Source of the DNA: Dastarcus helophoroides
Lineage: Eukaryota; Arthropoda; Insecta; Coleoptera; Bothrideridae
Length of the DNA: 64,000 nucleotides
Reading direction: 5' to 3'
NCBI GenBank assembly: GCA_028583605.1
Contig: CM053327.1
Location: 21,005,629 to 21,069,628, forward strand
The translations under genes and the position numbers were made by a program. Positions 1 through 11,261 of this stretch are shown piece after piece (the stretch's first letter is position 1; every line of letters starts with the position of its first letter). A model generated the notes under the pieces. That model saw nothing but the letters and a program-made list of their open reading frames with translations, searched no databases and was not told the DNA's origin.

Positions 1-176
1 ACAAACGTTATAAACTGATTGAAATATAAATATATACATATATTCTTATTGCTCATCTACACTAAGAAAGGAAACTTCGGCCGAAATTTCATATTTATGA
101 TTTCGGTGGTTGAGGCATGTGTTTATAACTAAGTGTCCCAAACTATGAGTCTTCTCTATAGTTTTAAGTATAGATG

Positions 177-476
177 CAGTGGTTATCAACCGTTTTAATG
201 ACTTGACCCCCTTTCTCTATAGGATTGAAAATTTGATAATTTTAGTGTCACGACGAATTATTCTAATCGCTGCATAATTTCTGTCGACTAAAATAAAAAG
301 AAGATCCCTAACTTGTGTAGTTATTCTAACTTCTGTATAATTTTTATTCATTAAAAAAAATCCTCAACTTACATTTGTCCGACATGTTTTTTCGGTCAAC
401 AATGGCAAATATTCTAGCTATGTTTATCTCATTTTTGACCGATGATAGTTGCGCGACCCCTGGTTGAGAAACGCTG
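177..476. mobile_element. hAT-like MITE, 300 bp
   Basis: The left end reads CAGTGGTTATCAACC and the right end, read on the other strand, reads CAGCGTTTCTCAACC. Both are variants of the CAG-G-TTCTCAACC terminus common to non-autonomous hAT elements, and a GCGACCCC-type motif lies just inside the right end. There is no coding capacity. A clean 8-bp target duplication is not obvious at the flanks, so the exact ends carry some doubt. Confidence 0.55.
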
Positions 477-1444
477 AAGTCTATTGCATATGCCCCACGC
501 TTTTCGTTTTAAATCTTAAAGTATTTTTACAGCTATTAAAGTCAAAATTATAATCTAAATGGATTTAGGCACGCATCTTCTCATTTTGAATTGGCTCTTA
601 TCTCGTATAACAGAATATCACACAATTCGACATTTTCTATCCACCATGTTACGGGGGAGTTTATGTGCTTATGTTTTTAATTATTATAATCATTTGAAAC
701 ATACTTTTTATTTTTATATCTGATGTAGTCTCGTCCATCTTTAAAATATTAACATTGCTGGGTTAAAACACCCAACGCGTGTATTAATGTTTTAAAATAT
801 TGTACGTGTACTCCAGGGTTAATAATTAGCAACAGCATGTTATTATCTAAGGTCACTACTCTTACTTGAATTAACATCAGAAAAGCCACGAATATTTAAT
901 GTTTCTGGATAAACATCACGTATCTTGTATCTCTCGTTACATTGCTTTACACAACATAGCAGTTCGAATATGCTTCATCAATGCATCAGGTTAATCAACA
1001 GAAATGTAAAGTGAATTAGCCTGATTCCAATTAGACCTATGTAATCAATCAACTGTTCAATATTTAAAGCAATAAACAACTTTTCAGAACATAAATCAAA
1101 TTTTCAAATTTTATCTAGCAAATATCACTCCAAGTTTTATAAAAATGTAAGAGTATCGTCCAAATTTTAAACCGTGATGATAGTTTGGAACGTAACTCAT
1201 AATGGCAATTAAGAGCTTTTTGAATTGCCTAAAATGTGATAAAAAAAGTTGTTACTTTACATACTGAGAAAATGACACATTTATTTTGAAACCTCAATGG
1301 TTCCGTAAAAATGAAAAAAGATAATAAAACAAAGATAAAGTACAAGGATGCGAGGAATTTTCTAATACTTCTATTAATTTCATGAAATCTTTATCTGTTT
1401 TATTTTGTTCTTACTTTTTAGCACCCAAGAGATTAAAATGAGTA
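477..1444. other. anonymous AT-rich DNA
   Basis: No gene, RNA gene or repeat recognised. It lies on the 3' side of AGAP exon 2, so it should be intron of that gene. The rest of the GTPase-like domain was looked for on the minus strand here and was not found. Confidence 0.5.
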
Positions 1445-2331
1445 TACAGAGTGAGTCAGAAAGAATGGGCCAATGCTAAACTGGAGGTAAATTGGAAATA
1501 AAATTGAACTCAACAAGCCTTATACAAATATGGCTGGTTTAAGAAATGGAGAATGTTCAAAGTTTAAATTTTATTCTGAAATTTCTCCAATAATTGAGAA
1601 ATTGTTGATACTATAAATTTAATAATTGGAAATTTTATGTATTTCGGTGTGGAAATTACAAATTTTAGGTTTATTTTGACCTTGCTTCTAGAGGGCGCTG
1701 GTTAAGCATTATTATTTACGCAAATTAAAACATTTTTATATCCGCTGAGTTATGCTGAAAACAAGTGGGAACTACAAAAGAACAACCATTTCTACAAAAA
1801 GGTACTTCTGTTTAAGTAGTCTAAAGCTCTCAATTTTTAAGTGCATTTAAAGGGTTCAAGGTGTTTTGTTACGATTATTTTATTTTTAAAATATGCAGAT
1901 ACGGAAAAGCAATCAAAGCAACAGTAAATAATAAAAATTATTGGTAACAGAGACAACGACAAACTTTAAATCCAATACTGGAAGTGTCTATCACCCGCCT
2001 CAATAAAAATCACATCTTCTTAAATGTCAAAATCGAAATGTTTGCAGTATTTTTAAATGTATTTGCGGCTTTTTGAATTATTTGCCGCAATTACCGAAGA
2101 TACTTAAATTCTTCCTGATAAAACAAAATTCTTCACATTTGAAAAAATATAGTAATATCTGCGCCTTAAAAAAATATAGACTAAAACTCTTAAATACAAA
2201 TAACTTAAAAACCGATAGATTTATATGATTTAATTAAGAATATAAGGGTGGCATGCTGAGCTCAATCGTAACATTTTTGAGTCTAGTATTTCCAGTTCAG
2301 CATTGGTCCATTCTTTCTGACTCACCCTGTA
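1445..2331. mobile_element. 887-bp DNA transposon with 41-bp inverted termini
   Basis: The two ends form a 41-bp terminal inverted repeat with 3 mismatches, beginning TACAGRGTGAGTCAGAAAGA. The interior is AT-rich and has no recognisable transposase, so this is a non-autonomous element. The left flank is TA and the right flank is TT, so a Tc1/mariner-type TA duplication is not intact. The superfamily is not assigned. Confidence 0.75.
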
Positions 2332-3067
2332 TTAAGATTACAAAGAATTGTAAGATCATAATAATAACTATAACGAAGATAAATCTAACATGAATAAAAA
2401 GTGACACTTTAATGTCTCTCTTTTTTGGAAAGTCTAGTTCGTGCTTGAATCCAAAATTTCAAATTGTAGACTTTCTAGTTAAAGCTGCCTTGAAATGTAT
2501 AGGATTCTTCTGTGCAGAAGTTTGTTATATTAAGATCGATGCATCCCAGTACAAAGAAGTACTTTACTTTTCTCTAAAAGAATGTCAACAAGAATGTCAA
2601 ATATTTACCTGTTAGATAAGAGGATAAAAAATGCACGTATATCTATGAATAACAGTAAATCGCGTTATGTCTACCTGAAATGCGAATTTAGACTAAAGAC
2701 GGAAATGCTAGGGAAAATGCAGGGCGCATTGTAGGGCATTGTTGCCAGAAATGATACGGCGGCGCCGCCACAGAGAACTGGAAAATATGCCTCGCTTCAG
2801 ATAAACTTCTGAAATATCGAGTAAGGATATAAATTGTCTACCAGTCTACCACTAAAATATACATTATGTATATGTATTTTCAATATCCTAGCAAAGTTTT
2901 ATTTATCACAAAATGTCACACAACTACTATAATTACGATGGAAATGACGCACGCTCATATTAAATCATGTAGACTATATGGCACCAGTTAAGTGGCGACA
3001 AACACTCGAGAAAGCTTGCATACACGCAAAAGTGTAATTTAATGCGAGTTGTTTGTATAAATCTCAC
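2332..3067. other. intron of the AGAP gene, nothing recognised
   Basis: This is the start of the intron that follows exon 2 on the minus strand (donor GTGAGA just below 3068). A 67-codon open frame on the plus strand (2412-2615) has no family resemblance and is treated as chance. Confidence 0.5.
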
Positions 3068-3300
3068 CTGGAGTTCAGGAGGTCCTCCTTCATCCCTGAT
3101 TAATAGTAGGTAGCTCTGATTGTCAACAAGAATTTCCTTTTTAAATCTGCCACCTTCCGGAGATTCCTCCTGCATATAAGATCCTGTGAGATATCTGTGA
3201 ACAAGTGCCGATTTTCCTGATGATAATGATCCAACTATTCCAAGTCGCAGGTCGGGTACCGATCTCGAAAGGGTCCATTCTTGACTATTTACAAAAGAAT
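3068..3300 (-). CDS. CenG1A: AGAP/Centaurin-gamma-1A, exon encoding the P-loop half of the GTPase-like domain
   Basis: AGAP proteins are Arf GTPase-activating proteins of endosomal membranes. They carry an N-terminal Ras-like GTPase-like domain followed by PH, ArfGAP and ankyrin regions. This 233-bp exon encodes 2 bases plus 77 codons. It contains the family signature [12 protein letters not shown], a P-loop GSLSSGKS (about residues 98-105 of the joined protein), [10 protein letters not shown], and the G3-like RDEGGPPE that replaces DxxG in this family. The acceptor is a pyrimidine tract ending TTTCAG (3301-3302) and the donor after CAG is GTGAGA. The 5' phase needs one base from the previous exon, and the exon at 24935-25157 ends with exactly one extra base, G. 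Joining them gives GAT (Asp), as in the family's D-x-FVNSQEW. The exon ends in phase 0 after Gln. The next exons are not in the window. Identity is very secure. The gene symbol follows Drosophila usage, and insects usually have a single AGAP. Confidence 0.93.
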
Positions 3301-3379
3301 CTGAAACAAAATATTTCATTATAGAAAAAAAAATCGCACTTACTTAAATGAATCACTTCAGGTAAACTATTTCAGAATA

Positions 3380-4460
3380 TGTTGTAGTTCATTCATTCTT
3401 TTCTTTTTCTTTTTCAAAAATTTCGACATTTTAAATTTTCGACATTTTCATATTTATCTCAAAATTAAATTTTTTTTGTAAATAATATTTTTTTTAAATT
3501 TTGATTTTTGAATATTTTGACTTTTAAATTGCGACATTTTAAAAAATGCCGATTTTTTTTACTATAATTGCGTCATTCTTTTGATATTTTCAAAATTTTG
3601 ACTTTTTCTGATAATCCCAACTTTTCCGATCATTTTGGCTTTTCTTCAATATTTAGGCTTTAAAAATTTTAGATTTTATTGAAAATCTTTTCAATCTCGA
3701 CTTTGTCTAAATGTATATCGACCATTTTTGAAATTTTAAATTATTCTTCAAAATTTTAACTTTTTAAAAAGTTTGAATTTTATTTTGAAAATTTCGCATT
3801 TTTACAGATTGACGAATTTTTTGAAAATATCGACTTTTTAAAATTTTTCAATTTTTTAAATGTTGACTTTTTTTGAAAATCTTAAATGTTTTTATGTTAT
3901 TTTTTCATGAAAATTTCGACTTTTTTCAAAATTTCGATTTTTTTTAATTACAACTTCAAAATTTTAGACTATCAAAATATTAACGTTATTTACAATTTTT
4001 TTCAAAATTTGCAGCTTTTTAAAAATTTTTACTTTTTTTTTAAAATGTGGACTCCAAAATTTCGTCTATTTTTCAAAATTTCGACTTGTTATGAAAATTT
4101 AGACGTTTTATTAAATTTTTCTGTATTTTTAAACTTTAATTTATTTTGAAACTATCTTTTTATTCAAAATTTCACCATTTCTAAAATTTCAGTTGTTTAG
4201 AGAGTTTTTATATTTCAAAATATTACCATTATTCAAAATTTTTACCTTTGTTTGAAAATTTTGACTGTAGACTTTTTTCATACTTTTAACTTTCTTAAAA
4301 AGGCCCACTTTTTTGACTTCAAATGTTCAACTTTGTTAATATCGACGTTTTTTCGAAAATCGTCACTATTTTTTTTAAATTTTACATATATGTTTAGAGG
4401 AATACCTAAGGGCTTTTTTTTACTTAGACCAATACCGAATTATCTAAGGGTTGTCGCTTC
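3380..4460 (+). repeat. T-rich minisatellite-like array
   Basis: Degenerate short tandem units alternate T-runs with TTCAAAATTTCGAC-type cores. The plus strand is T-rich throughout. The open frames here (for example 3886-4149, rich in F, N, K, I and L) are by-products of composition. The same core occurs in at least eight other blocks of the window. Confidence 0.8.
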
Positions 4461-4724
4461 TACGTAGTAAAAAAAATGATTCGATGGTAAACAGTACTCG
4501 TCTAAAATTTTTCCAACAGAATAACTTGTTTTCCCTCATAGCTTCACAAAAATCAAGACATTTGTATCTAATGATTAACCACAGTTTCTTTTTAAAATAT
4601 TTCGCACTGTTCGCAATGTAAGATTGATTATCTTTTTTTTCAAATCGCATATTTGTTATATTAACTTAAGTAGAGTACCCCCTAAGAGGATGAATTGTTG
4701 CCAAAAACGCTAATACAACTAATT

Positions 4725-4975
4725 GTTATTTATAAACTCAAATTCAAACACCAATTTGCACACTTCCGACTTCAGAAATGAGGAATTTCAATACAAATTT
4801 TTATCACCTATTTTAACACCCTTGGTTAAATTTTCAAAAACCCTTTCTTACTGCTCACCCATAAGGAACTCATGTGCGAAATTTCATGCTTCTAAACCGA
4901 TCGATGTGGATTGTCCATTAGTCAGTGTTTAGAATTTTATTAAGTAGATATAATTTGAAGACCTTTTCTGTTTAA
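4725..4975 (-). repeat. interspersed repeat S, copy 1
   Basis: On the minus strand this segment matches, with divergence, a plus-strand segment at about 37478-37740. Shared stretches include TACTTAATAAAA then TCTAAACAC, TTTAGAAGCA then GAAATTT then GCACA, and AAGGGTGTTAAA. The pattern is that of a widespread insect interspersed repeat, possibly Helitron-like. The class is not certain. Confidence 0.55.
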
Positions 4976-5074
4976 TCGACAAAAATAATTTAAACATATC
5001 CATAACCGAAATAATATCGAAAACTATGGGATATCCGAAATAATGTCATATTCGTAACCGTAGCCTATATAATA

Positions 5075-5878
5075 TTTGAATTTGTTCTTAAAAAATTATT
5101 GGTACAAGATCCATTTATGAAAGTTATTAACTATTTTTCTACATAATCACCTGATTTTGTTGTGCATTTTTCCCAACGGATTGGGGAAAATGCGCACAAA
5201 TGTCTCAGCAGCAGCATAATCATGGAATCGCTTCCTTTTAGTGGCCCAAACATATGATAATCGCATGGTGATAAGTCGGGACTATAAGGAGGGTGTTCTA
5301 TGTAATGTTGCCAAAGCATTTCCTCTAATTTTTGATGTGTTAAATTGGCTGATTGGGGGCATTGTGAAGCAAAATCACATTTCTGATCGAAAATTCACTC
5401 CACTTCCGCCGATATGCAAGTTTTGCTTCATCCAATAGCTGGTAGAAGTAGGCAGATTAACCGTACGACGTTCATGCAAAAAATCGACGTGTACAACAGC
5501 GTCAATCTTGTCCGTAGTCACACTGTTCCGAGGACGACGGGCATGGGGTTCATTTTCAACATGCTTTCGTTTTTCCAAGTATTTTTGTGCCATTCATAGA
5601 GTTTTCTTCAAACAAATATCCCCAAACTGTGCTTTTATCCTACGAAGAATTTTGGCAGACTTTACACCTTCAACGTCAAGAAATTTAATAATAATGCGCT
5701 GCGCAACGTGCGGATGAATCTCTTGGTCACTCATTGTATTTACAACTGACGAACGGCGCTTGAGCGCAGGAAGTCACGTGATATACCCACCTAACATGTC
5801 TAAGAGTATGCGCACATTCCCGACGCTCTCATGGCGACATGATAGAAATTCCGGTGCATATTTGATTTACCCTTGTAT
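5075..5878 (-). mobile_element. internally deleted mariner, degenerate
   Basis: Minus-strand pieces of a DD34D mariner transposase are readable: a start MSDQEIHPHVAQRIIIKFL near 5735, then ARRPRNSVTTDKIDAV joined directly to VHVDFLHERRTVN, and a degraded YSPDLSPCDYHM block. The middle third, which holds the second helix-turn-helix and the first catalytic Asp, is missing. The right end keeps a terminal repeat ending TTTGATTTACCCTTGTA. The left terminal repeat is mostly eroded. There are several stops and frameshifts. The same internal junction occurs in the copies at 18579 and 47342. Confidence 0.82.
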
Positions 5879-5879
5879 A

Positions 5880-7672
5880 TCCGTATCCTTATCCAGATAT
5901 GTAATATAAAATTCCTAACAACCCTAATCATTATTCTCGTTTCTGAATTATGAAAAGTGAACAATTCCGCACAGTGTTAAAAATGTAATAAAAAAAATAT
6001 ATTACTAATAAATAAAAACAATTTACATCCTTAATTTAACTTTTGGATGTTTTAATAATTAAAAAAGTCACCAAAATAAAACCATATTTTCATGCAACAT
6101 GAGTTTTATAACGCAATTATGTATACATGTTCTAAATGTTAAGCATCTCAGCATTAAACAATCTCACAACCTCTGCATTAAACAAATCGAATAAAATGAC
6201 GACCGCATAACTGCTATTTCAATCTAGGTTGGTTGGTCTTACTTTATTGCATAAGCAAAAGAAAAAATATTGACCTCTTTAGTCGCATTTGTTTTAATTT
6301 AAATTGGAGGTAGTATTGGGTCTTTTACTAGCAGATTGTCAATAAATAAAGAAAAGGGAAGATTTATTGAAGTAAAACCTCTTTAGACACGTTGAGCGAT
6401 CTTTGGTAGGCTTTAGATTTTCCAATAAACTATTAAGTTCAGTTATAGAGCAAGTTTAAGAACATCAGTGTATCCTTTTTTGCTTTTGGTGCTTCGTATG
6501 GTGAAAAAAAATAGGGTATTCGCTTTAAATAAAATGAGTTTTAAGTTGGCAAAATTTGTAACTACTTATGGACACGTTGTAATAGTTTTGAATCGTTTTA
6601 AGTATTTTTGGGTATCCGATCAAGCTGGTGTCTAATTATTTATTACTGTTTAACCATAGCTTTGTCCTTTGAAGTCTGAAAAATATTAAATTTTTGCTGC
6701 AGTGCTAAAACATAAATGATGAGCATAATTCGAAAAAAATGTAGGTATATAAACATGGGTTGTAATTTAAATTAAAAGTTACCAAACGAACCATCTATTT
6801 TATCAAAAACTTACATCCAGTTATATGTTAAAACCTGGAGGAAAATAAATATTTTAGGAGTATTTTACACAATTAGACCAACAAAAAAAAAGTAGTTTTA
6901 GAGCCACGAGAATTGGTAATTTCCATGAGGTTGAATTGCGCCACTCGCTATCGCTCTTGGTGCAAACTTCATTCTTGCGGAAATTTAATAACAATATACT
7001 ATTGTTAACTTAGACTTATTACATCAATTCGTTCACCTTTTTACAAGTTTAGACATTTATACAGCAAACAGCGAAACAAACATTTCTTAACATCAAAAAT
7101 ACAATATTTAATGCGAAGTTAGAAATTTCGTACAAAATCAATAAAAAATAAAAAATTAATTAATTTAAAATACGGGGTTTGACAAATAAATCCTAGAATT
7201 ATTAATTCTAACGCAATTACTACAGCGTGTCTTAAAAGTTATGAACTTTGGTTTGGTGCCATTTAAGAAAATGAAGTTATGACATCAAAACTGTTTTTGT
7301 TAACTTTATACCGCGATAAAATACTGAAATACTTTCTTTTTCATGCGATTTGATTTTTTTAGCGTTAATGTGGTCCATTAGAATTAATTAGAATGAGTCA
7401 TAGCCTTCTAGGTCGAAAAATAAAATCGGACCAAAAAAATTTTCGATCCTTTAAAAATCACTTTTTCTAGGTGCACTCTATTCAGAAAATCAAAAGTTGG
7501 TATCAGCTGTAGCAAAAGTGACAGCGGTAGGAATGTCATTTTTATGTCAAAATTTGACATTTAATAAGTACATCAAGTCTAGTAAGTTTGAACATTTTAT
7601 CTTCATAAATCAAGAAAAAAAGGGGGTTGTACCATGATAATGTACGGAATAAAGTATCTAGTGTAAACGCGT
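5880..7672. other. anonymous AT-rich intron DNA
   Basis: No gene recognised. Near 7650-7675 a motif ACGGAATAAAGTATCTAGTG resembles, inverted, the terminus of the 173-bp MITE at 30929. It may be the right end of a diverged relative whose left end was not located. Confidence 0.4.
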
Positions 7673-7800
7673 TGAGCAATTTTCGATAGGGGTAAATCTG
7701 TTGGTTTCGCATGCCTATCACGCTAAAGTCACGTTACCAACATGCACTAATGTTACCTGTACATGTAGATATAAGTAAAACGTGTAACAGAATTAACAAT
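7673..7800. repeat. interspersed repeat T, copy 1
   Basis: The segment shares ordered blocks with 61817-61920: GATAGGGG, TTCGC, CATCACGCTAA or CTATCACGCTAA, and ATAAGTAAAACRTGTA followed by AGAATTAA. It is followed at 7803-7850 by GATCGGACCCGGGACCT, which on the minus strand resembles a tRNA T-arm / pol III B box. The unit might therefore be tRNA-related (SINE-like). No A box was identified. Confidence 0.45.
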
Positions 7801-7859
7801 GCGTGATCGGCACCAGAGATCGGACCCGGGACCTTTTGGCTTTAATTTTAGAACTTATA

Positions 7860-9596
7860 TTTTTGCATCAAGTTGATCTATTTTTTTAAATAAATTCCGA
7901 GCTTTTTAGCATTTTCATTACAAAAATCACAAGACTACATATACCAATAGAATAGTTAGTGGGAAGAATCCTGAATCTTGATTTATTATCAACTTTGAGA
8001 CTCTAATGAACCTATTTGGTGTTATTTAGTTATAGTTACAATAACTTGTAAAAGCTCTGTATTCACCAAATAGTTATTCGGTAGTTTGGTGCAAATGATT
8101 TTTTTATTTTTTGTTTTCGATAACCGTAATTACAATATCCAATGAATTTTAGCCATACTACTTTTGTCACGTTATTACGGAACACTACCTTTTCCTTTTA
8201 ATGAACTTTCATTGAGAATGCCTACCATGTTTTGTATTATTTTTTTTTTTTTTAAATAAAACTGCCACGTTTGGGAAAATTTTATATCCTAATTTTTCTA
8301 ATTCGCTCGTTGGAGCATCGCAGCTGGCGCAATTCTCGTCGCCTTTGTCGGATAAAAGGAGATACAAATATTGGAATGTATACCCCGATTATGTGAGACA
8401 TTTTAGCACATCGGCAGTTTGTCGGTGAGATAAGGTTTCTATTTGGCAAACGTTGAGGGACAGCTGTGGACGAACAAACTAGGCAAACTTTTAGCAGGAG
8501 ATTCATCAGCTTATGACAAACCCATTCAAGCACTCCAGATTAAGAAAAGGACAAAAGCACGTGCATCCGATACTACAATTCGCTTGTTTTTAAGATCACG
8601 TAGTAAAGTCTTAACGCGTGTGTACACATATGTATGTCTAGATTAGGACAATTTGGAAAGGATAATCAAAAGTTGGTTAAACAATGCTACAAGGTAAATA
8701 TCGACAAGAGAAATGTTTGTTCTTTTTAATACTGATTAATGGGATCACGACAATTATTTTATCAGATATGCATGAACACTTTCTCAATACAACTCAGACG
8801 ACTTAAAATATGTAGTACTAGTTCTAGTTATCATTCAGTGTTGGAATTAAACAAATTGAAAAAAGTTGTTCACTATACCGCGGTCGATTTAAACATTACC
8901 TATCTATGGAACATGCAGTTACTCAAAAAATTATTTATTTTTAGTCTAACGCATATTTGACAAAAAAAAAAACTTTCGATGGCGTGCAAATTCTCTGCAG
9001 CATCTATTACATTATATCTACATATTTACATATATTAATAAAATTGAAGTGTCTAAGGGTTCATTTACACTAAACACTTTATTCCGTACATTTCTCTATG
9101 AGGTAAAATACATGAAGTGTCAACTATCCTAAAAGATACTTATTTACTAAAGATAAATTACTCGACACAAAATTTTCTATACAGGGTCCTGTAACAGTGC
9201 GTTGGGCATCTACAGGTCCTACAATAAAGAAGTTAGGAATTCCGTTCATATACAGACCTAAACTGTGTACAACTGTATTTCAGGAAAACATGGTCAGATG
9301 TACAGGCTGCCTCCAAAAAGTGTGAGTCACTGAGGGTGAATTTTTTTAAATAGAACCACTTGTATTTTTTATATTTTTGGGTTGCTTTTTTACAACTTTA
9401 CATATTCCTAAGATATTGTTAAATTTGATTAGATAGTTCCAGAGTAATAAATAAATAAAGAGAAAAAAAATATTTTGCAACTGTTTCTTTAAAAATTCAT
9501 TAAAATTAAAAAAACGCCCTAAAATCAAAACTGCGCTAGGTGCTTACAGTAGGTGGGTCTCCAGTTATTTTGCTATACATATCTTAAGACTAACTT
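7860..9596. other. anonymous AT-rich intron DNA
   Basis: Around 8290-8640 there are overlapping open frames on both strands (83 and 67 codons) in slightly more GC-rich sequence, with no family match. At 9055-9100 the motif TTTACACTAAACACTTTATT resembles the terminus of the MITE at 30929-31101, but no paired end is clear. Confidence 0.4.
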
Positions 9597-9690
9597 GTAC
9601 AGGGTGTCCAAAATTCAATGCCAAATTGGCTAAAATATGAAGCAATTTTTGTTCGTTTTTTCAAATGGAACACTGTGTATTTTTTTCTAT
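9597..9690. mobile_element. MITE fragment with ACAGGGTGTCC-type end
   Basis: TACAGGGTGTCCAAAATTCA opens the segment and AAATGGAACACTGTGTAT lies about 65 bases on. This is the layout of the short insect MITEs whose ends are ACAGGGTGTCC and GGAACACCCTGT. Similar pieces lie near 33070 and 45990. Confidence 0.4.
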
Positions 9691-9699
9691 GAGATACAG

Positions 9700-11261
9700 A
9701 ATTTAAAATTGAACATTTTTTTGTACCTACAAATATTTCGAAATTTTTAACGATTAAGCAGATATTCGTCGGATTATTACATATGGCTTTTTCGACACTA
9801 AGATTCAAGACAAAAAAATCATAGATGGTTTGCCTAGTGTAAACGTACTGTTAGTGTCTGCCTGTCTGTCGACTGATCCTTTGTCCGGGCTAATTTCTGA
9901 AACTGCTAAATCGACTTTAATGCAATTTTTACTAAGATGTAGAGTATTTTTATGGGTAGCTTTAAGGTAATTTTTATTCCAGTAAAACTCAATATTTCAT
10001 ATCTGAAAACTCAACTGTGCTAACAATTATTTGTGGTTATGATACAGAACATATACAAGAGAGGGTACTAGAATAAGGAACGCGAACCTGTGAATGTATT
10101 ATTCTATTAAAATCAAATAAGAAATTTTATTTTGAAATGCTTTGCTACTCTCTCTTGTGCAAAGTCGGCGGGGGTCAGCTTGTTTTTAATATAATTAAAA
10201 ACTTTCGAAAAATTTGAAAATAAGTCACTTGGAACTGAACCAAAAATCGGAAAAATCCGTTATTTCTGTCGGAGCGAAAACCGTAACCCAACCAATATAA
10301 TTTTTTTCCGAGACGAAAATCCAAAACCAGAATGAAAAAAAAAACGGTTCGAAACCCTGCTATTTTTTTTTAGAAATTTAGACTTTAATCTAAAATGTGT
10401 ATTTTAACCTAGAAAAATCAACCCGACTAGAAAAATCGATTTTTTTATAGATATTTGAGAAAATATCTTATTTATGACTTTCTTACCAAAATTTCCAGAT
10501 TTTGAAATTTTGGTCGTTTGCGTGGCGCAGCAATGATAAAATTTAGTTCTAAGTTTCATAATTTAGTATCGCACAAATGTTAGTGGCAAATCATTTTCTT
10601 TATTTTATGAAAGCATATTTTTTATTTAACCTTTTATTAAAATTTAAGGCCGTTTCCCTAACTTTCAAGTAGAATAAACTTAACATCTAATTAGAGCAGA
10701 TTTTAAAATTTACATTATAATATCATCATAAACAATTGCCTTTGTGACTTCCTAATAAAGACACTATACATCAGGTGGTGAATTCTAAACATGCACCTGC
10801 CGTATAACTTCCACCTATTCTTCAGTTTCCGGAGGAGGTGCCCCAAGTCAAACTTTTTGTAAGATATACGCATTAAATTATTACACATGCAAAGCATTAC
10901 TCGCTAGTTGGTTTCCTTTCTTCTTTGCCGTTAGCTAAATATTTATTATTTATTGCGGAAAGGTAGCATCAGGTTTTAAACGAAAGTTCGCTGCCGATAC
11001 AACTACTATTTTATTCAAATAACATGTACAAAGGTTTTGAAGTATTAGGCAAAATATCATGTCAAGACAAAAAAAAGACTCACCAAAATATCGTCTGTAC
11101 AAAAGAATTTCAAAAATTCCACTCCCAATTTTACTTTTACTTTATATGTTTCCAATATTGAATTTTAAAATTATAAAGTCTTAGAATATAATACTAACTT
11201 TCAAAATTAAGCAATGTTCTTAAAAACTATCAAGATAGTTTATTAAATGGATACGGATTAA
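9700..11261. other. intron DNA with weak repeat signatures
   Basis: Around 9845-9990 the sequence TGTCTGCCTGTCTGTCGACT followed by CTGCTAAATCGACTTTAATG is like the start of common insect interspersed repeats (compare 17310). Around 10230-10360 runs such as CCGTAACCCAACC and ACGGTTCGAAACCCTG suggest a hAT-like terminus. Nothing coding was recognised. Confidence 0.35.

Noticed and set aside
1..2960. Next AGAP exon (end of the GTPase-like domain)
   Set aside because: I looked for minus-strand sequence coding for the conserved WVDAVIFVFSLED region and splice sites and found none. The exon probably lies beyond position 1.
8282..8646. Overlapping frames on both strands in a GC-richer patch
   Set aside because: Frames of 83 and 67 codons overlap on opposite strands and match nothing I recognise. 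A patch of better composition alone is not evidence for a gene.
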